Source: Ochotona curzoniae
Taxonomy: Eukaryota > Chordata > Mammalia > Lagomorpha > Ochotonidae
Assembly (NCBI RefSeq): GCF_017591425.1
Contig: NW_024464918.1
Span: 6,446,001 to 6,510,000 of the forward strand
DNA length: 64,000 nt
Direction of reading: 5' to 3'
The translations under genes and the position numbers were made by a program. Position 1 is the first letter of the stretch; the number at the start of each line of letters is the position of its first letter. Below are positions 33,676-43,159 of this stretch, in pieces. The notes under the pieces were generated by a model. It was not told the origin of the DNA. It saw only the letters and a list, made by a program, of their open reading frames with translations, and searched no databases.

Positions 33676-33830
33676 CGTGGAGACGGTGAACGACGGGCAG
33701 TTCCACAGCGTGGAGCTGGTGATGCTGAATCAGACCCTGAACCTGGTGGTGGACAAAGGAGCCCCCAAGAGCCTGGGCAAGCTCCAGAAGCAGCCAGCAG
33801 TGGGTACCAACAGTCCTCTCTACCTTGGAG
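33676..33830 (+). CDS. SLIT3: SLIT3 coding exon: laminin-G/LNS domain, part 3
   Basis: After a 9-kb intron, the exon is entered at ctcctggccag and left at cttggag/gtaatg. One base completes Ser, 51 codons follow, then one base of Gly. The peptide [20 protein letters not shown] continues the laminin-G fold: the 'DGQFH-x-V-E/Q' strand is a hallmark of the family, and NQT is a glycosylation sequon. It ends NSPLYLGG, again laminin-G-like. [20 protein letters not shown] agrees with mouse more than with human at Met/Ala positions as I recall them. Reading frame is intact. Confidence 0.96.
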
Positions 33831-35005
33831 GTAATGCCATCCTCCCCTGCCCCCTCTGGCCGTGCTGTTCCCCAGCACCCACTTGCACACCACTGCTGGG
33901 ACCGCAGCTGCTCTCAGCACAAAGTGCCAAAGCCAATCAGAGACAGCTTCCTGGAAGAAGTGATAGCCAAGCTGCTCCCTAGGAAGTTGAGTACTCATTA
34001 GCCTCGTCATGGAGAAGATAAAGAGAGCCGGTGGCTCCTTCTAGAACTATGGGTTGTTCTATGGGTTGAACTATGGGAAAGAAGGACGGGGGACAGACTG
34101 AAGGTAGAAAGGGCAGGGTTCTGAGGCCAGCCAGGAGATGGAAGCAAATCCCGTTTTTGCTGAAGTCTAGGGGCCTCAGGCCCCACTCGGTTGCTCTGCT
34201 GTCTCCCAACACTGCTAGGTTCGCTAATCAATGCAGGAGACAGACCACAGACACACCTGCCCAAAGTGGCCTCCTCTAGGCCGAGCAATCTGCATTGTTC
34301 ACAGGGTGGTCACACGCAGGGAGGGCCCAAGGGGCCACTGCTTCTTTCCCACCCAACGCGGTAGCCTCTCTCCCCCTCCCCTGTTGTAACCTGAACCAAA
34401 CCTCAGACTCCCCACTACAGGATGTGGGCAGGGAGTGGCATCAAAAGGCAGGCATGAAAACATAAACCATGCTCCACTGAGAAGGCAGTCAGGTCCTGAA
34501 AATGCAGAGAAGAGGGGTACATGGCACAGAAGGGTGTCACATGATCCTTAGACCTTGAACCCAAAAGTTCCACTGCTCAGGGCTAAGCGCCCAGGTCCCT
34601 CTTGTCTCCCAAACTGCAGCTTGCCCACCGTGGGTTCTCCTGCAGGGCCTGGTAGGGACAGCAGAGTAAGTGGTGTGTCATACATGCTGTGTGACAGTGG
34701 GTGACCAGATGGTCTCCCTTCCACAAGCCAGGGAAGCCTAAAATCTAAAGGGATTTTTAATACATTTCTCTTTAAACACTGAATTCAAGATTTGTATGAG
34801 GTCCCAGTGCAGAGGTATGTGTGGTTGTGCAAGGAGGGTCCAGTATGAACCCATTACTTCCTCGTGACCAGCACATGCCCAGCGCTCTGAGAGCCACTTA
34901 ACCTTGAGTGCAGGAAGGCCAGCTGCCTCACCCCAGGGACACCAAGTTTGGCAGGCAGGATAGGCAGGGCAGGGCCTTTAGGCTAACCTGGCTCCCCGTC
35001 CACAG
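33831..35005 (+). other. SLIT3: SLIT3 intron (1.2 kb)
   Basis: Unique sequence. No interspersed repeat recognised. A short near-duplication (CTATGGGTTG.TCTATGGGTTGAAC) is at 34047-34075. Confidence 0.85.
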
Positions 35006-35291
35006 GTATCCCCACCTCCACCGGCCTCTCCGCCTTGCGCCAGGGTGCTGACCGGCCACTGGGCGGCTTCCACGGCTGCATCCATGAGGTGCGCATCAAC
35101 AACGAACTGCAGGACTTCAAGGCCCTCCCGCCACAGTCGCTGGGAGTCTCGCCGGGCTGCAAGTCCTGCACTGTGTGCAAGCACGGTCTGTGTCGCTCCG
35201 TGGAGAAGGACAGTGTGGTGTGTGAGTGCCACCCTGGCTGGACAGGCCCTCTCTGCGACCAGGAGGCCCAGGACCCCTGCCTCAGCCACAG
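35006..35291 (+). CDS. SLIT3: SLIT3 coding exon: end of laminin-G, EGF7, start of EGF8
   Basis: The longest coding exon here opens after ccgtccacag and closes at agccacag/gtcagt. Two bases complete Gly, 94 codons follow and two bases of Ser remain. It encodes the last laminin-G strands, including [14 protein letters not shown] (the conserved F-x-G-C-I-x-x-V-x-I/F-N motif with a structural Cys), then a Cys-rich hinge ([14 protein letters not shown]), EGF7 ([12 protein letters not shown]) and DPC, the first cysteine of EGF8. Composition is GC-rich, which produces long antisense open frames across it (such as 34983-35621 on the minus strand). These are shadows of the coding sequence. Human GHRCHHGKC reads SHSCSHGKC across the next junction. 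Confidence 0.96.
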
Positions 35292-36745
35292 GTCAGTGTC
35301 CCGAGAGCTTGGATCTGCTCCCTCTAGCTCCCGGCAGGGGCTGAGAGGTGGCCACTGCTGCCTGCTGGAGGCAGTGTGGTCAGCCTGGAGGGAAGGCTCT
35401 GTGTCGTTGCTCGAGGGACAGGAGGCTGAGCCTGCACATCCAGCAGCAGGTCCCTCTCCCTCCCTCGGGCATCTGCATGAAGGGCTTTGGTCAACCTGTC
35501 TTTCCCAAGCAGCCTGTGCAGCCTGCAGGCACTTGGCATGGCAGCCAGAATGGGGGTCAATTTGCCACCCCTTTGGCCAGGTCCCCGTGTGGACTGTCAG
35601 ATGTGTATAACTACACAGCATAGCCTTCTTTTAATGGGTGAATCATTTATCACCCGTTCAGCACTGATCTATGAAATGCCTTCTCTGTGCCAGGACTTAG
35701 GCTGCATTGAAGAGACACAGCATTCTTGTTGTTAGGAAGTACGGATCAATCAGGATTAATACCAGAGCCCTGACTGATCATGGATTGGCAGAATAAGTAG
35801 AGAAGCAATATCACAGAAAGAGAATGAGGAGTCCCTGTCATGAGTCTGATGCTCTTGAACATGACTCTGTACTTAGGATAATCACTAGCTTTTTAATGTC
35901 ACCCCACTGGGGACAGTGAAGCCCTGTGATTACAGAGACTTTGTTGTAGATACAGGTAAGCTGACCTGTGGTCTAGGAGCTAGCAAGCAGAGGTGGGTGT
36001 GGACATTTCAAGGTGATGGGAGATGTGAAGCCCGAACCCCACACCTACCGTACAGCAAGTGGCACCTGCTGGCAGCAGGGCAGGTAGGGTAACCCTTATG
36101 CAAAAATGCTTGGGACCAAACGTGTTTGGAATTTCTTTGGATTTTAGACTATTAGCATTTGTATCCTGAGCTATCATGGGACTGAGAGCCAAGTCTAACC
36201 CATTTAGATTTCATAGACTCTTGCTCATAGCCTGAGGTTAATTCTCTGCAGTATTTTTAGTATACCTTCATTTTGACTGCAACCCATCAAACGGGGTCAG
36301 ATGTGGGATGTTCTACTTGTGGCCTATATCAGTGCTCTAAAAAGATACCATATTGTGGAGCATTTGGAGGTTTAGATTCTCAGACTACTTCTTACTGTAG
36401 TAGCTGGTAATGATGAGAACATCTAACAAAGTAGATTAATTTGTTCATTGAAGGCTTAGATTGTGTCAAGCAATAGTTTACTGTGTGAGTGAATGATTGA
36501 GGTCTGAAGCCGGCAGGTAAAGCAGAAAACCAGCCACTGCCATGGTTACCACCACTGGCAACAGACACTGGGTGAGGCTCACAAGGTAGCCCCTGAGCTG
36601 GCAGAGGGCAGACCACGAGACGGAGAAGGCCCGTCAGCCTACGCTCAGCTCCGGGCTCCCTGTTCTGGGCCTGGGGCCTGGCTAGGGCACACAGAGGAAG
36701 CATCCAGAGGCACTAACATGGGTGTGGTTCCCTTCCCACCATCAG
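35292..36745 (+). other. SLIT3: SLIT3 intron (1.5 kb)
   Basis: Unique except for a DNA transposon relic at 36085-36385. Ends cttcccaccatcag. Confidence 0.85.
36085..36385 (+). mobile_element. Decayed class II DNA transposon relic
   Basis: 'AACCCTTATGCAAAAATGCTTGG', 'GTTTGGAATTTCTTTGGATTTT' and 'GGAGCATTTGGAGGTTTAGATT' show the inverted inner repeats of the same pogo-like family as 10329-10732. Confidence 0.6.
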
Positions 36746-36954
36746 CTGCAGCCATGGAAAGTGTGTGGCGACTGGGACGTCATACGTGTGCAAGTGTGCC
36801 GAGGGCTACGGAGGTACTTTGTGTGACCTCAAGAATGACTCTGCCAACGCCTGCTCGGCCTTCAAGTGTCACCATGGGCAGTGCCACATCTCTGACCGAG
36901 GAGAGCCCCACTGCTCGTGCCAGCCCGGCTTCAGCGGGGAGCACTGTGAACAAG
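36746..36954 (+). CDS. SLIT3: SLIT3 coding exon: EGF8 and EGF9
   Basis: The exon lies between cccaccatcag and gaacaag/gtaggg. One base completes Ser, 69 codons follow and one base of Glu remains. It encodes most of EGF8 ([17 protein letters not shown]...GGTLC) and all of EGF9 ([15 protein letters not shown]...[12 protein letters not shown]), with regular six-cysteine spacing and an NDS sequon between them. These two EGFs lead into the C-terminal cystine knot. Human YCLCQPGF reads HCSCQPGF, which keeps both cysteines. No stop or frameshift is present. Confidence 0.96.
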
Positions 36955-39071
36955 GTAGGGTGCACACAGAGGGAAGGCCTCATTGGCTCCAGGACCCTGG
37001 GCTGTCCCTTGCCAAGCCTCAGTTCCCTCGTCTTGAAAAGTGGGGGCTGTAGTCCACCTTGCAGTGTCCCTCATCTATTATTGCACAATAAATACAGCAG
37101 CTCAAAACCACCACAGGCTTCACTCCGTACAAGAGCTGTGCCCTGGGAGTGCAGAAGGAGCTCAGCCTCGGGGGTGGCTGTGTATCTTGATGTTGCAATC
37201 AACACAGCCAGGGCTGCACTTCCAGCAGCAGGATCTCCTCCTGTATGGTGCACTGCTTTCGGTTTCCCCCTGTGTGAGAACAGGGAAGCTGGCTTCCCCT
37301 AGAGTGAATGATCCACGAGTGCGAAGAGGAAGCTACCCTGTGTTAAGTGACAGAGGCGGGGAAACCACTTACACCATGATTTCCACCATACCGTAGTGGT
37401 TATGAGGGTCGGGCACCTTGGGAACTACCAAGTGGACCAAAATCCTGGGAGGTGAGGGTCACTGCCTAACTCAGTTGTGGGGAGGAATAGGAGTTACCAA
37501 ACATTTGGCACCTACTTCAATGTTGAGGGTCTGGCAGCTGAAACTACATCATAATCTAGTTTCAGTAAACAAGTCCAGGATAGCCATCTGAGAAGTTAGA
37601 AGCAACAGTGCAGTTGTGATGGAGCAGGTCAGTCCCTGACACTGAGCACCCTGGGCCCCATCCTTCATGCCAGTGCGCAGGTAATTCATGGATGCTACTT
37701 CACAGCCTTACTGTGAGGGTTAAAACGGCTGGTTGGAGCTGCCAGCTGCTTACCCCTCTCAGCAAAGCAGACCCTAGCCGTGAGAGAAGGGCATGTTCTT
37801 CTGTTCGACTGGAATGTCTAACAGAGGACATGGATTACATAGCAGAAGTAGGGGAGGCCCAGGGGAGCACAGAAACTCAGCACCTGCTCCCATCACCCCC
37901 ACCTCTGCAGTCGGGAGGGTCGTCTTACAGGGAGAGGCCCTGAAGCTTTTGCTGCCGTGGAATGCTGCAGCTCTCCGAAACTCTCAGCTCAGCAGTTTAG
38001 GATGCTGCCTGGAGTCTGCACGGTACACGCCCTCACCTGCCATGACACAGTGCAGTTTTGAAACCATAGCCACATCTGGACCGTATTCTGCTCTGGGGAT
38101 CCGAGCCACTGCATACCTTCATTCCAGAGGCCCTGGCACAGTTTTACTACGTTCACACAGGTGGTTACAACCACCAACAGCCCGAGCACTGATCCTCCCA
38201 CATACTGTACCGTAGTACTCCGGAGGACTGCAGTATTCTGCGTCAGCAAACACTTCCAGGGGCTTTCCCAGCCCTGTACTGACCCTGACCGGGGAGGTGG
38301 GGTGATGGAAGCGGTGCCCTGCCTCCAGGGAAGAGGCAGTACACAGCAGGGAGGCTGCCCACAGTCCAGGGAACCACCACGCACACCTAAGCTTGACCTA
38401 AGACTCAGCCACGACCTGCCACCACCAGCCACCCTTGTCGCCTGTGCTGCCAATGGAACTGTGCCAAGGAACGCAGGAGGCATGACCAGGAACACGTGAT
38501 GCCACCAGGGGAACACAGCAACTAACCTGAAAGAAAACTTACAAAACACTTCAAATGGATGTCCACATCTTCAGGAAATAAAGCTGAACACTTCCCAAGT
38601 CTCCTGAGAGAGATGTGGACACCCAAGCACACAGTCCCCACGTCCACCCAGCAGGGTCCTCTCTGCAATGCACTCAGACCAAACGGCACAACTCGGAGGG
38701 TTCTGAAAGCATTGCGTCACTGGAAGGAGCTCTCAGGTGATCAGCAGACTTCTCAGAAGAAACCTAATCACCCAGGAAAGAACGGAGCGACACGTAGAAA
38801 GTGCTGAAAGAAACCCTTGGCAGCCAGCACGCTCTAACTAGCAGAAACTTCAGAAGGAAGTGTCTTCCAGACAAGCAAAAACTAAGGAAATTCGTCAACA
38901 GTAAACCAGCCTGTGAACGTGCCCCAAGTAAAAGCAAGAGGATGACAGTTACCGAAACGCAAGAAAGTAGAAAACCTACTAAGTGGAAATGTATTCATAA
39001 TCAAAGAATAATACTCCATGGCTGTTGGTGGTCTGTGTACTTCCAACTTCTGGTGTCAGAAATCACGATTA

Positions 39072-39390
39072 GCAGGGCCAGCACCTGGTGGCATTGCTTG
39101 CAGTGCCAGCATCCTATATGGGCACCAGTTCAAGTCCCAGCTATTCCACTTTTGATCCCCCTCCCTGTTAATGTGCCTTAGAAAACAACAAAGGATACCC
39201 CGAGTTCTTGGTTGGAGGATGTCTCGTCCACCAGTATGGGAGAACCATGTGAAGCTCCCAGTTTGAGCTCAGCTCAGCTCTGGCTGCTGCAGCCATGGGG
39301 GAGTGAATCAGCAGATGGAAGCTTCTCTGTCTTTTCTTCCCTCTGTAACTCTGCCTTTGGAATAAGAATATTTTTTAAAAAAAATTCAAA
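39072..39390 (+). repeat. SINE inserted in L1, + orientation
   Basis: 'CCTATATGGGCACCAGTTCAAG', 'CTCCCTGTTAATGTGCC', 'GGGGGAGTGAATCAGCAGATGG', A-rich tail. Older subfamily. Confidence 0.85.
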
Positions 39391-39892
39391 ACAATCACAA
39401 ATAACTATAGATAAAAATCATCAGAACCCACAATCTAAACAGACATAAATGAAGGAACTTAAAATATAAACTGTGGAAGTGAAAGGTAAGAGTCTGGAAT
39501 TTAACACATCCCAAATCGTCAGGCTGGAAGAGACGGACCGCAATACGACAACAGTAAGGGACGTTTCCTTTCATCAGTAGATCATCTAGCCAGAAAAGCA
39601 GCAAAGGAACATCACGCCAGCAACCCCATGGAGCAAGTGGACGTAGAGTTGCAGAGCATTGCCCCGCAGCTGGGGGGCGCACTTTCTTCTCCACAGCACA
39701 TGGAACATATTCCAGGATAGACCATGCATCTCAGACTGCACAGCAAGTCTTAATAAAGTCAACAAGTTAAAAATTACACGAAGCCTCTTTCCAGACCACA
39801 GTGGTATGGTATTAGGAATCACTGGCATGAGTAACTGTGGATGTGTCACACACATAAAAACTAAGCAGCCGCCGCTTCAGTAAACCATGGAG

Positions 39893-40203
39893 CTAGGCCA
39901 GCACTGTGGTGCAGTGGGTTAGGCCGCCACTTGAGATGCCTCCACACCATGTGAGAGTCCGAGTCGGTGTGCCAGCTGCTCCGCTTCCAGTCCACTCCCT
40001 GGAATGTACCTGGGAAGGCAGAGAGATGGTCCACACACCTGGTCCCTGCCACTCATGTGGGAGACCTGGCAGGAGTTCCTGGCTGCTGCTTCCACCTGCA
40101 CAGTGTTGCAGGTGGGGAGTGAACCAGAAGGTGGAAGGTGTCTCTCCTCGGTCTCTCCTGCTCAGTCACTGCCTTTCAAATAAGTAAATCTTTAATACAA
40201 ACA
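39893..40203 (+). repeat. SINE inserted in L1, + orientation
   Basis: 'GGCCAGCACTGTGGTGCAGTGG' head with tRNA-like A-box, body 'CTGGAATGTACCTGGGAAGGCAG', tail 'TTTCAAATAAGTAAATC'. Older lagomorph subfamily. Confidence 0.85.
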
Positions 40204-40463
40204 AAGCCGACATACAGAAAGCTCCAGATCAATGAGGAAGAGAAATGTTTAAATTTAAACAAGGAGTTCCCAAACCTGTAACATATAGCAAAAGTAGTTC
40301 TAAGAGAACTTTATATCAAAAAATAAGAACTCAACTAACATTGCATCTCTAGGAATTAGAAAAACAAACACAACTAGTAGAAGAAAAGAAATAAAGATCA
40401 AAACAGAAATGAAATGGGCACTAGAAGACTGAAATTTTTAAAAGATGATGAAAATGAATTTTT

Positions 40464-40782
40464 TAAGATTTACGTATTTTTATTGGAAAGTCAGATTTAC
40501 AGAGAGAAAGATCTTCCATCCATTGGTTCATTCCCCAAGTAGCTGCAATACCCAAAGCTGAGCCAATCTGAAATCAGAATCCAGGAGTTTCTTCTGGGTC
40601 TCCCATGTGGGTTCAGAGTCGTAAGGCCTTGGGTCTTCCTCGACTACTCTCCCAGGCCACAAGCAGGGAGCTAGAAGGGAAGTGGAGCAGCTGGGATATG
40701 AACCGGTGCCCATGTGGGATCCCGGCACATGCAAGGTAGGGATTTTAGCCATTAGGCTACCATTAGCCATTAGCCAGGCCCC
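40464..40782 (-). repeat. SINE inserted in L1, - orientation, with target duplication
   Basis: TTAAGATTTACGTATTTTTATTGG through 'CACTCC..AAGTAGC' type body to a head reading TAGCCAGGCCCC. The flanks AAAATGAATTTTT at 40451-40463 and 40783-40795 are the duplicated target. Confidence 0.88.
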
Positions 40783-41005
40783 AAAATGAATTTTTAAAAA
40801 AGATAATACTTGTAAACTTTTACATAGAATAAGAAAAAAGAAGCCTGAAAGATGAAAATGGACATATTATAACCTATAGTGTAAAAATGCAAAGTATCAT
40901 TTACATATAGTTATAAAAAAGTTATACATCAAAAACATTGAATAATCTGAAAGAAAATATGAATTCCTGGTCATGTACATTGAGTTAGAAAGAAATGAAA
41001 AACAG

Positions 41006-41336
41006 GACCCAGCATGGTAGCCTAGCCACTAAAGTCCTCGCCTTGCACGCCCAGGGGATCCCATATGGGCACTGGTTCTAACCACTGCAGCTCCACTTCC
41101 CATCTAGCTCCCTGCTTGTGGCCTGGGAAAGCAGCAGAGGACGGCCCAAAGCCTTGGGACCCTGCACCTGCATAGGAGACCTGAAAGAAGCTCCTGGCTC
41201 CTGGATTCAGGTTGGCTGAGCTCCAGCTGTTGCGGCCACTTGTGGGAGTAAACCAGCAGATAGAAATCTGTGTCTCTCCTCCTCTTTGTAAATCTACCTT
41301 TCCGATAAAAATGAATAAATCTTTTTTTTTTTTAAG
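41006..41336 (+). repeat. Pika-type CSINE, + orientation
   Basis: 'GACCCAGCATGGTAGCC', 'GCACGCCCAGGGGATCCC', 'GGACGGCCCAAAGCC', 'TTTCCGATAAAAATGAATAAATC' then a T-run. Confidence 0.9.
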
Positions 41337-42558
41337 TAGCTGGATGCAGAAGCTGGTGGCAGTTATCTAACCCAGGTACTTGGAGACGGGATGTAAGCAT
41401 CTGAAAGATCTCCTAGACAAAACACCCTCGCCCCAGCTCATAATTGTAAGGTAGTAGCATTAAGCTTAGTACACTTCACATTGTACCAGATTAAAATTGT
41501 TAGATGCATAAGCCTGGAGTCCGTCACGATCTCCTTTGATGATCAGAAGAGCCCGTGATCAGTAAGAAGGAAAGATCATCAGCTTACCATTCTCCAGACC
41601 AGACACTGCGCCTCCAGGACAGCATATGTTGTGCCTGACCAGGATGTGTCGCCGAGGAGCCTGGCCTCCGGTCCATGACTGTCCTTCTGGGGCCATAGGG
41701 GCTGCAGATGAAGTCGGGCCAGGCTCTGCAGTGCTCAGGCAGATGTTCCCTCCCTCCCTCTGCTTATTTGCAGGAATTCTAGAAACACTGCCCAAAGCCT
41801 GTGGGCCTCATTAATTGCTGCTCTTTATCCAGATCTCAACTCCAATACCACTCCCCCCACCCCCCAAAGCATCCCTGGCCTGGCCCGGTTCCTTTCCCAG
41901 GTGCCCTGGAATAAACATGTCCCTTTTCTTCGTGAGCACTGGCCTCAGTTCACTGTAACGACTGTAGTGGTATTGTCTGCCTGCTAAACCGAGGGAGACA
42001 GCCTGCCGGCAGTGTTTGGAGGAACCAGGGCAAGCTGGAAATCTTCTGCTCCGTCTAAAGCTTCATCTACTGTTGCAATGCAGGGATGCAGGCTCAGCCC
42101 AGCCAGTCCTCTTGGTTTCCCAAGAAGCTAGAGATCCAAATTCTTAAGTTAAACGTCCAGGTGTCTGAATGTTGCTATTTAATTTAGTTGTAAGCATGTG
42201 TAGGGTAGTGAAAACATGTTTGGAGACAATGTTTAACCCCGTGCTCTACCAGTTTGCTCTGTCTTGAAGGATGGGCCCCAGCCTGGCTCTGCCACAGTTA
42301 CATCCTCAGAGCCGGGATCTATGCCTGGAATAACACCTGGCACAACAAAAGATTCTTAGCAGTTGTGAATTAGCCAGATGGGTGCATGGGGGAGCGGACG
42401 GAGGGAGATGTGTAAAGGGTGGGGGGACAAGGATGAGTAAGTCCTGTGGTTTGTAGAACACAGCCCTTGCGAATGACTTCCCTGGGAACTCCCCGTGAAC
42501 CAGCCAGCCACCCGCACCGCCAGGGTGGGTCTGACCGTCCGTCTTCCGCCCTCTGCAG

Positions 42559-42794
42559 AGAACCCGTGCCTCGGGGAGGTAGTGCGAGAGGTGATTCGGC
42601 GCCAGAAGGGTTACGCGTCATGTGCCACAGCCTCTAAGGTGCCCAGAATGGTATGTCGCGGGGGCTGCGGCTCCCAGTGCTGCCAGGCCACCCGCAGCAA
42701 GCGGCGGAAATACGTCTTCCAGTGCACGGACGGCTCCTCATTTGTGGAAGAGGTGGAGAGACACTTAGAGTGTGGCTGTCACGTGTGTTCCTAA
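42559..42794 (+). CDS. SLIT3: SLIT3 last coding exon: C-terminal cystine knot (CTCK) and stop
   Basis: The acceptor is ccctctgcag. Two bases complete Glu, then 77 codons and a TAA stop at 42792-42794. The exon is a single domain, the CTCK, with ten cysteines including GGC, a CC pair, and the terminal [15 protein letters not shown] is a basic patch in a region that binds heparan sulfate in SLITs (family knowledge). In other SLITs I remember, the residue before CRGGC is Glu (MECRGGC in SLIT3, LECRGGC in SLIT2); here it is Val (ATG GTA TGT), and Ile two residues earlier is Arg. The rest is near identical to human. With the ten exons upstream the window encodes 616 whole residues out of roughly 1,520. 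Confidence 0.97.
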
Positions 42795-43138
42795 GCCTCT
42801 GCCCGCGGCCTCTCGGACTCCAGCTTGGTGAGGCTGGGGACAGCCGTGTGGGATCCCACCCCGAGACTGGGAGTGACGGAGAGCGAGCCGGAGAGAAAGC
42901 AAAGAAGAGAATATTAAGTATATTGTAAAATAAACAAAAAATAGAACTTATTTTTATTATGGAAAGTGACTATTTTCATCTTTTATTATATAAATATATC
43001 ACATCATCTGAGTATATGTACCATATAGTGAGCTATTTTTACCGCGTTGTTTTTGTGTTGTGTATTTGTTGTGTTTTTATAAACAGTTGTTAAAGATTCT
43101 AAGACAAAAAAGGACTAATAAAAATGTTCTAAAACAAA
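42795..43138 (+). other. SLIT3: SLIT3 proximal 3' UTR
   Basis: After the stop, about 100 bases are GC-rich and the rest is strongly AU-rich (TATTGTAAAATAAAC, TTTTATTATATAAATATATC, a GTTTTTGTGTTGTG block). No repeat is seen. The U/UGU-rich block at 43045-43080 lies upstream of the AATAAA at 43117, as expected for UGUA/U-rich auxiliary elements. The end is set about 16 bases after that signal by inference. Longer SLIT3 transcripts using distal sites are likely, so this may be only the proximal form. Confidence 0.75.
43117..43122 (+). terminator. Canonical poly(A) signal AATAAA for SLIT3
   Basis: A canonical AATAAA lies 323 bases after the stop codon, inside ggactAATAAAaatg, in an AU-rich context with upstream U/GU-rich sequence. 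It is the first strong hexamer after the stop; an AATAAA-like AAATAAAC at 42927-42933 is only about 135 bases past the stop and less likely. Usage is inferred. Confidence 0.7.
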
Positions 43139-43147
43139 AGGGGTCAG

Positions 43148-43153
43148 AATAAA
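43148..43153 (+). terminator. Second AATAAA poly(A) signal, 31 bases downstream
   Basis: A second canonical hexamer (gtcagAATAAAgaaatg) follows closely. Tandem signals like this usually produce clustered cleavage sites. It lies at the edge where sequence becomes less AU-rich. Which signal is used cannot be decided from sequence alone. Confidence 0.5.
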
Positions 43154-43159
43154 GAAATG

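Larger units (their letters stand above)
38510..41005 (+). mobile_element. Old L1 fragment, + orientation, split by three SINEs
   Basis: Remaining L1 pieces are collinear with an ancient L1: 38700-38960 ('ATCAGCAGACTTCTCAGAAG', 'AAAGTGCTGAAAGAAA', 'CAGACAAGCAAAAACTAAGG'), 39391-39890 ('TAGATCATCTAGCCAGAAAA', 'AAGTCTTAATAAAGTCAACAAG', 'GACCACAGTGGTATGG': ORF2, after the endonuclease start), 40204-40450 ('GCAAAAGTAGTTCTAAGAG', 'AGTAGAAGAAAAGAAATAAAG') and 40796-41005 ('GAATTCCTGGTCATGTACAT'). All frames are broken; it is a fossil. Confidence 0.8.
36955..42558 (+). other. SLIT3: SLIT3 last intron (5.6 kb)
   Basis: 36955-38500 is unique. 38510-41005 is an old L1 interrupted by SINEs, followed by a SINE at 41006-41336. 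41340-42558 is unique apart from a possible MIR near 42260-42370. Ends ccctctgcag before the terminal exon. Confidence 0.85.

Noticed and set aside
34983..35621. 212-residue minus-strand open frame
   Set aside because: It lies opposite the GC-rich SLIT3 exon at 35006-35291 and is a coding-strand shadow; no family resemblance.
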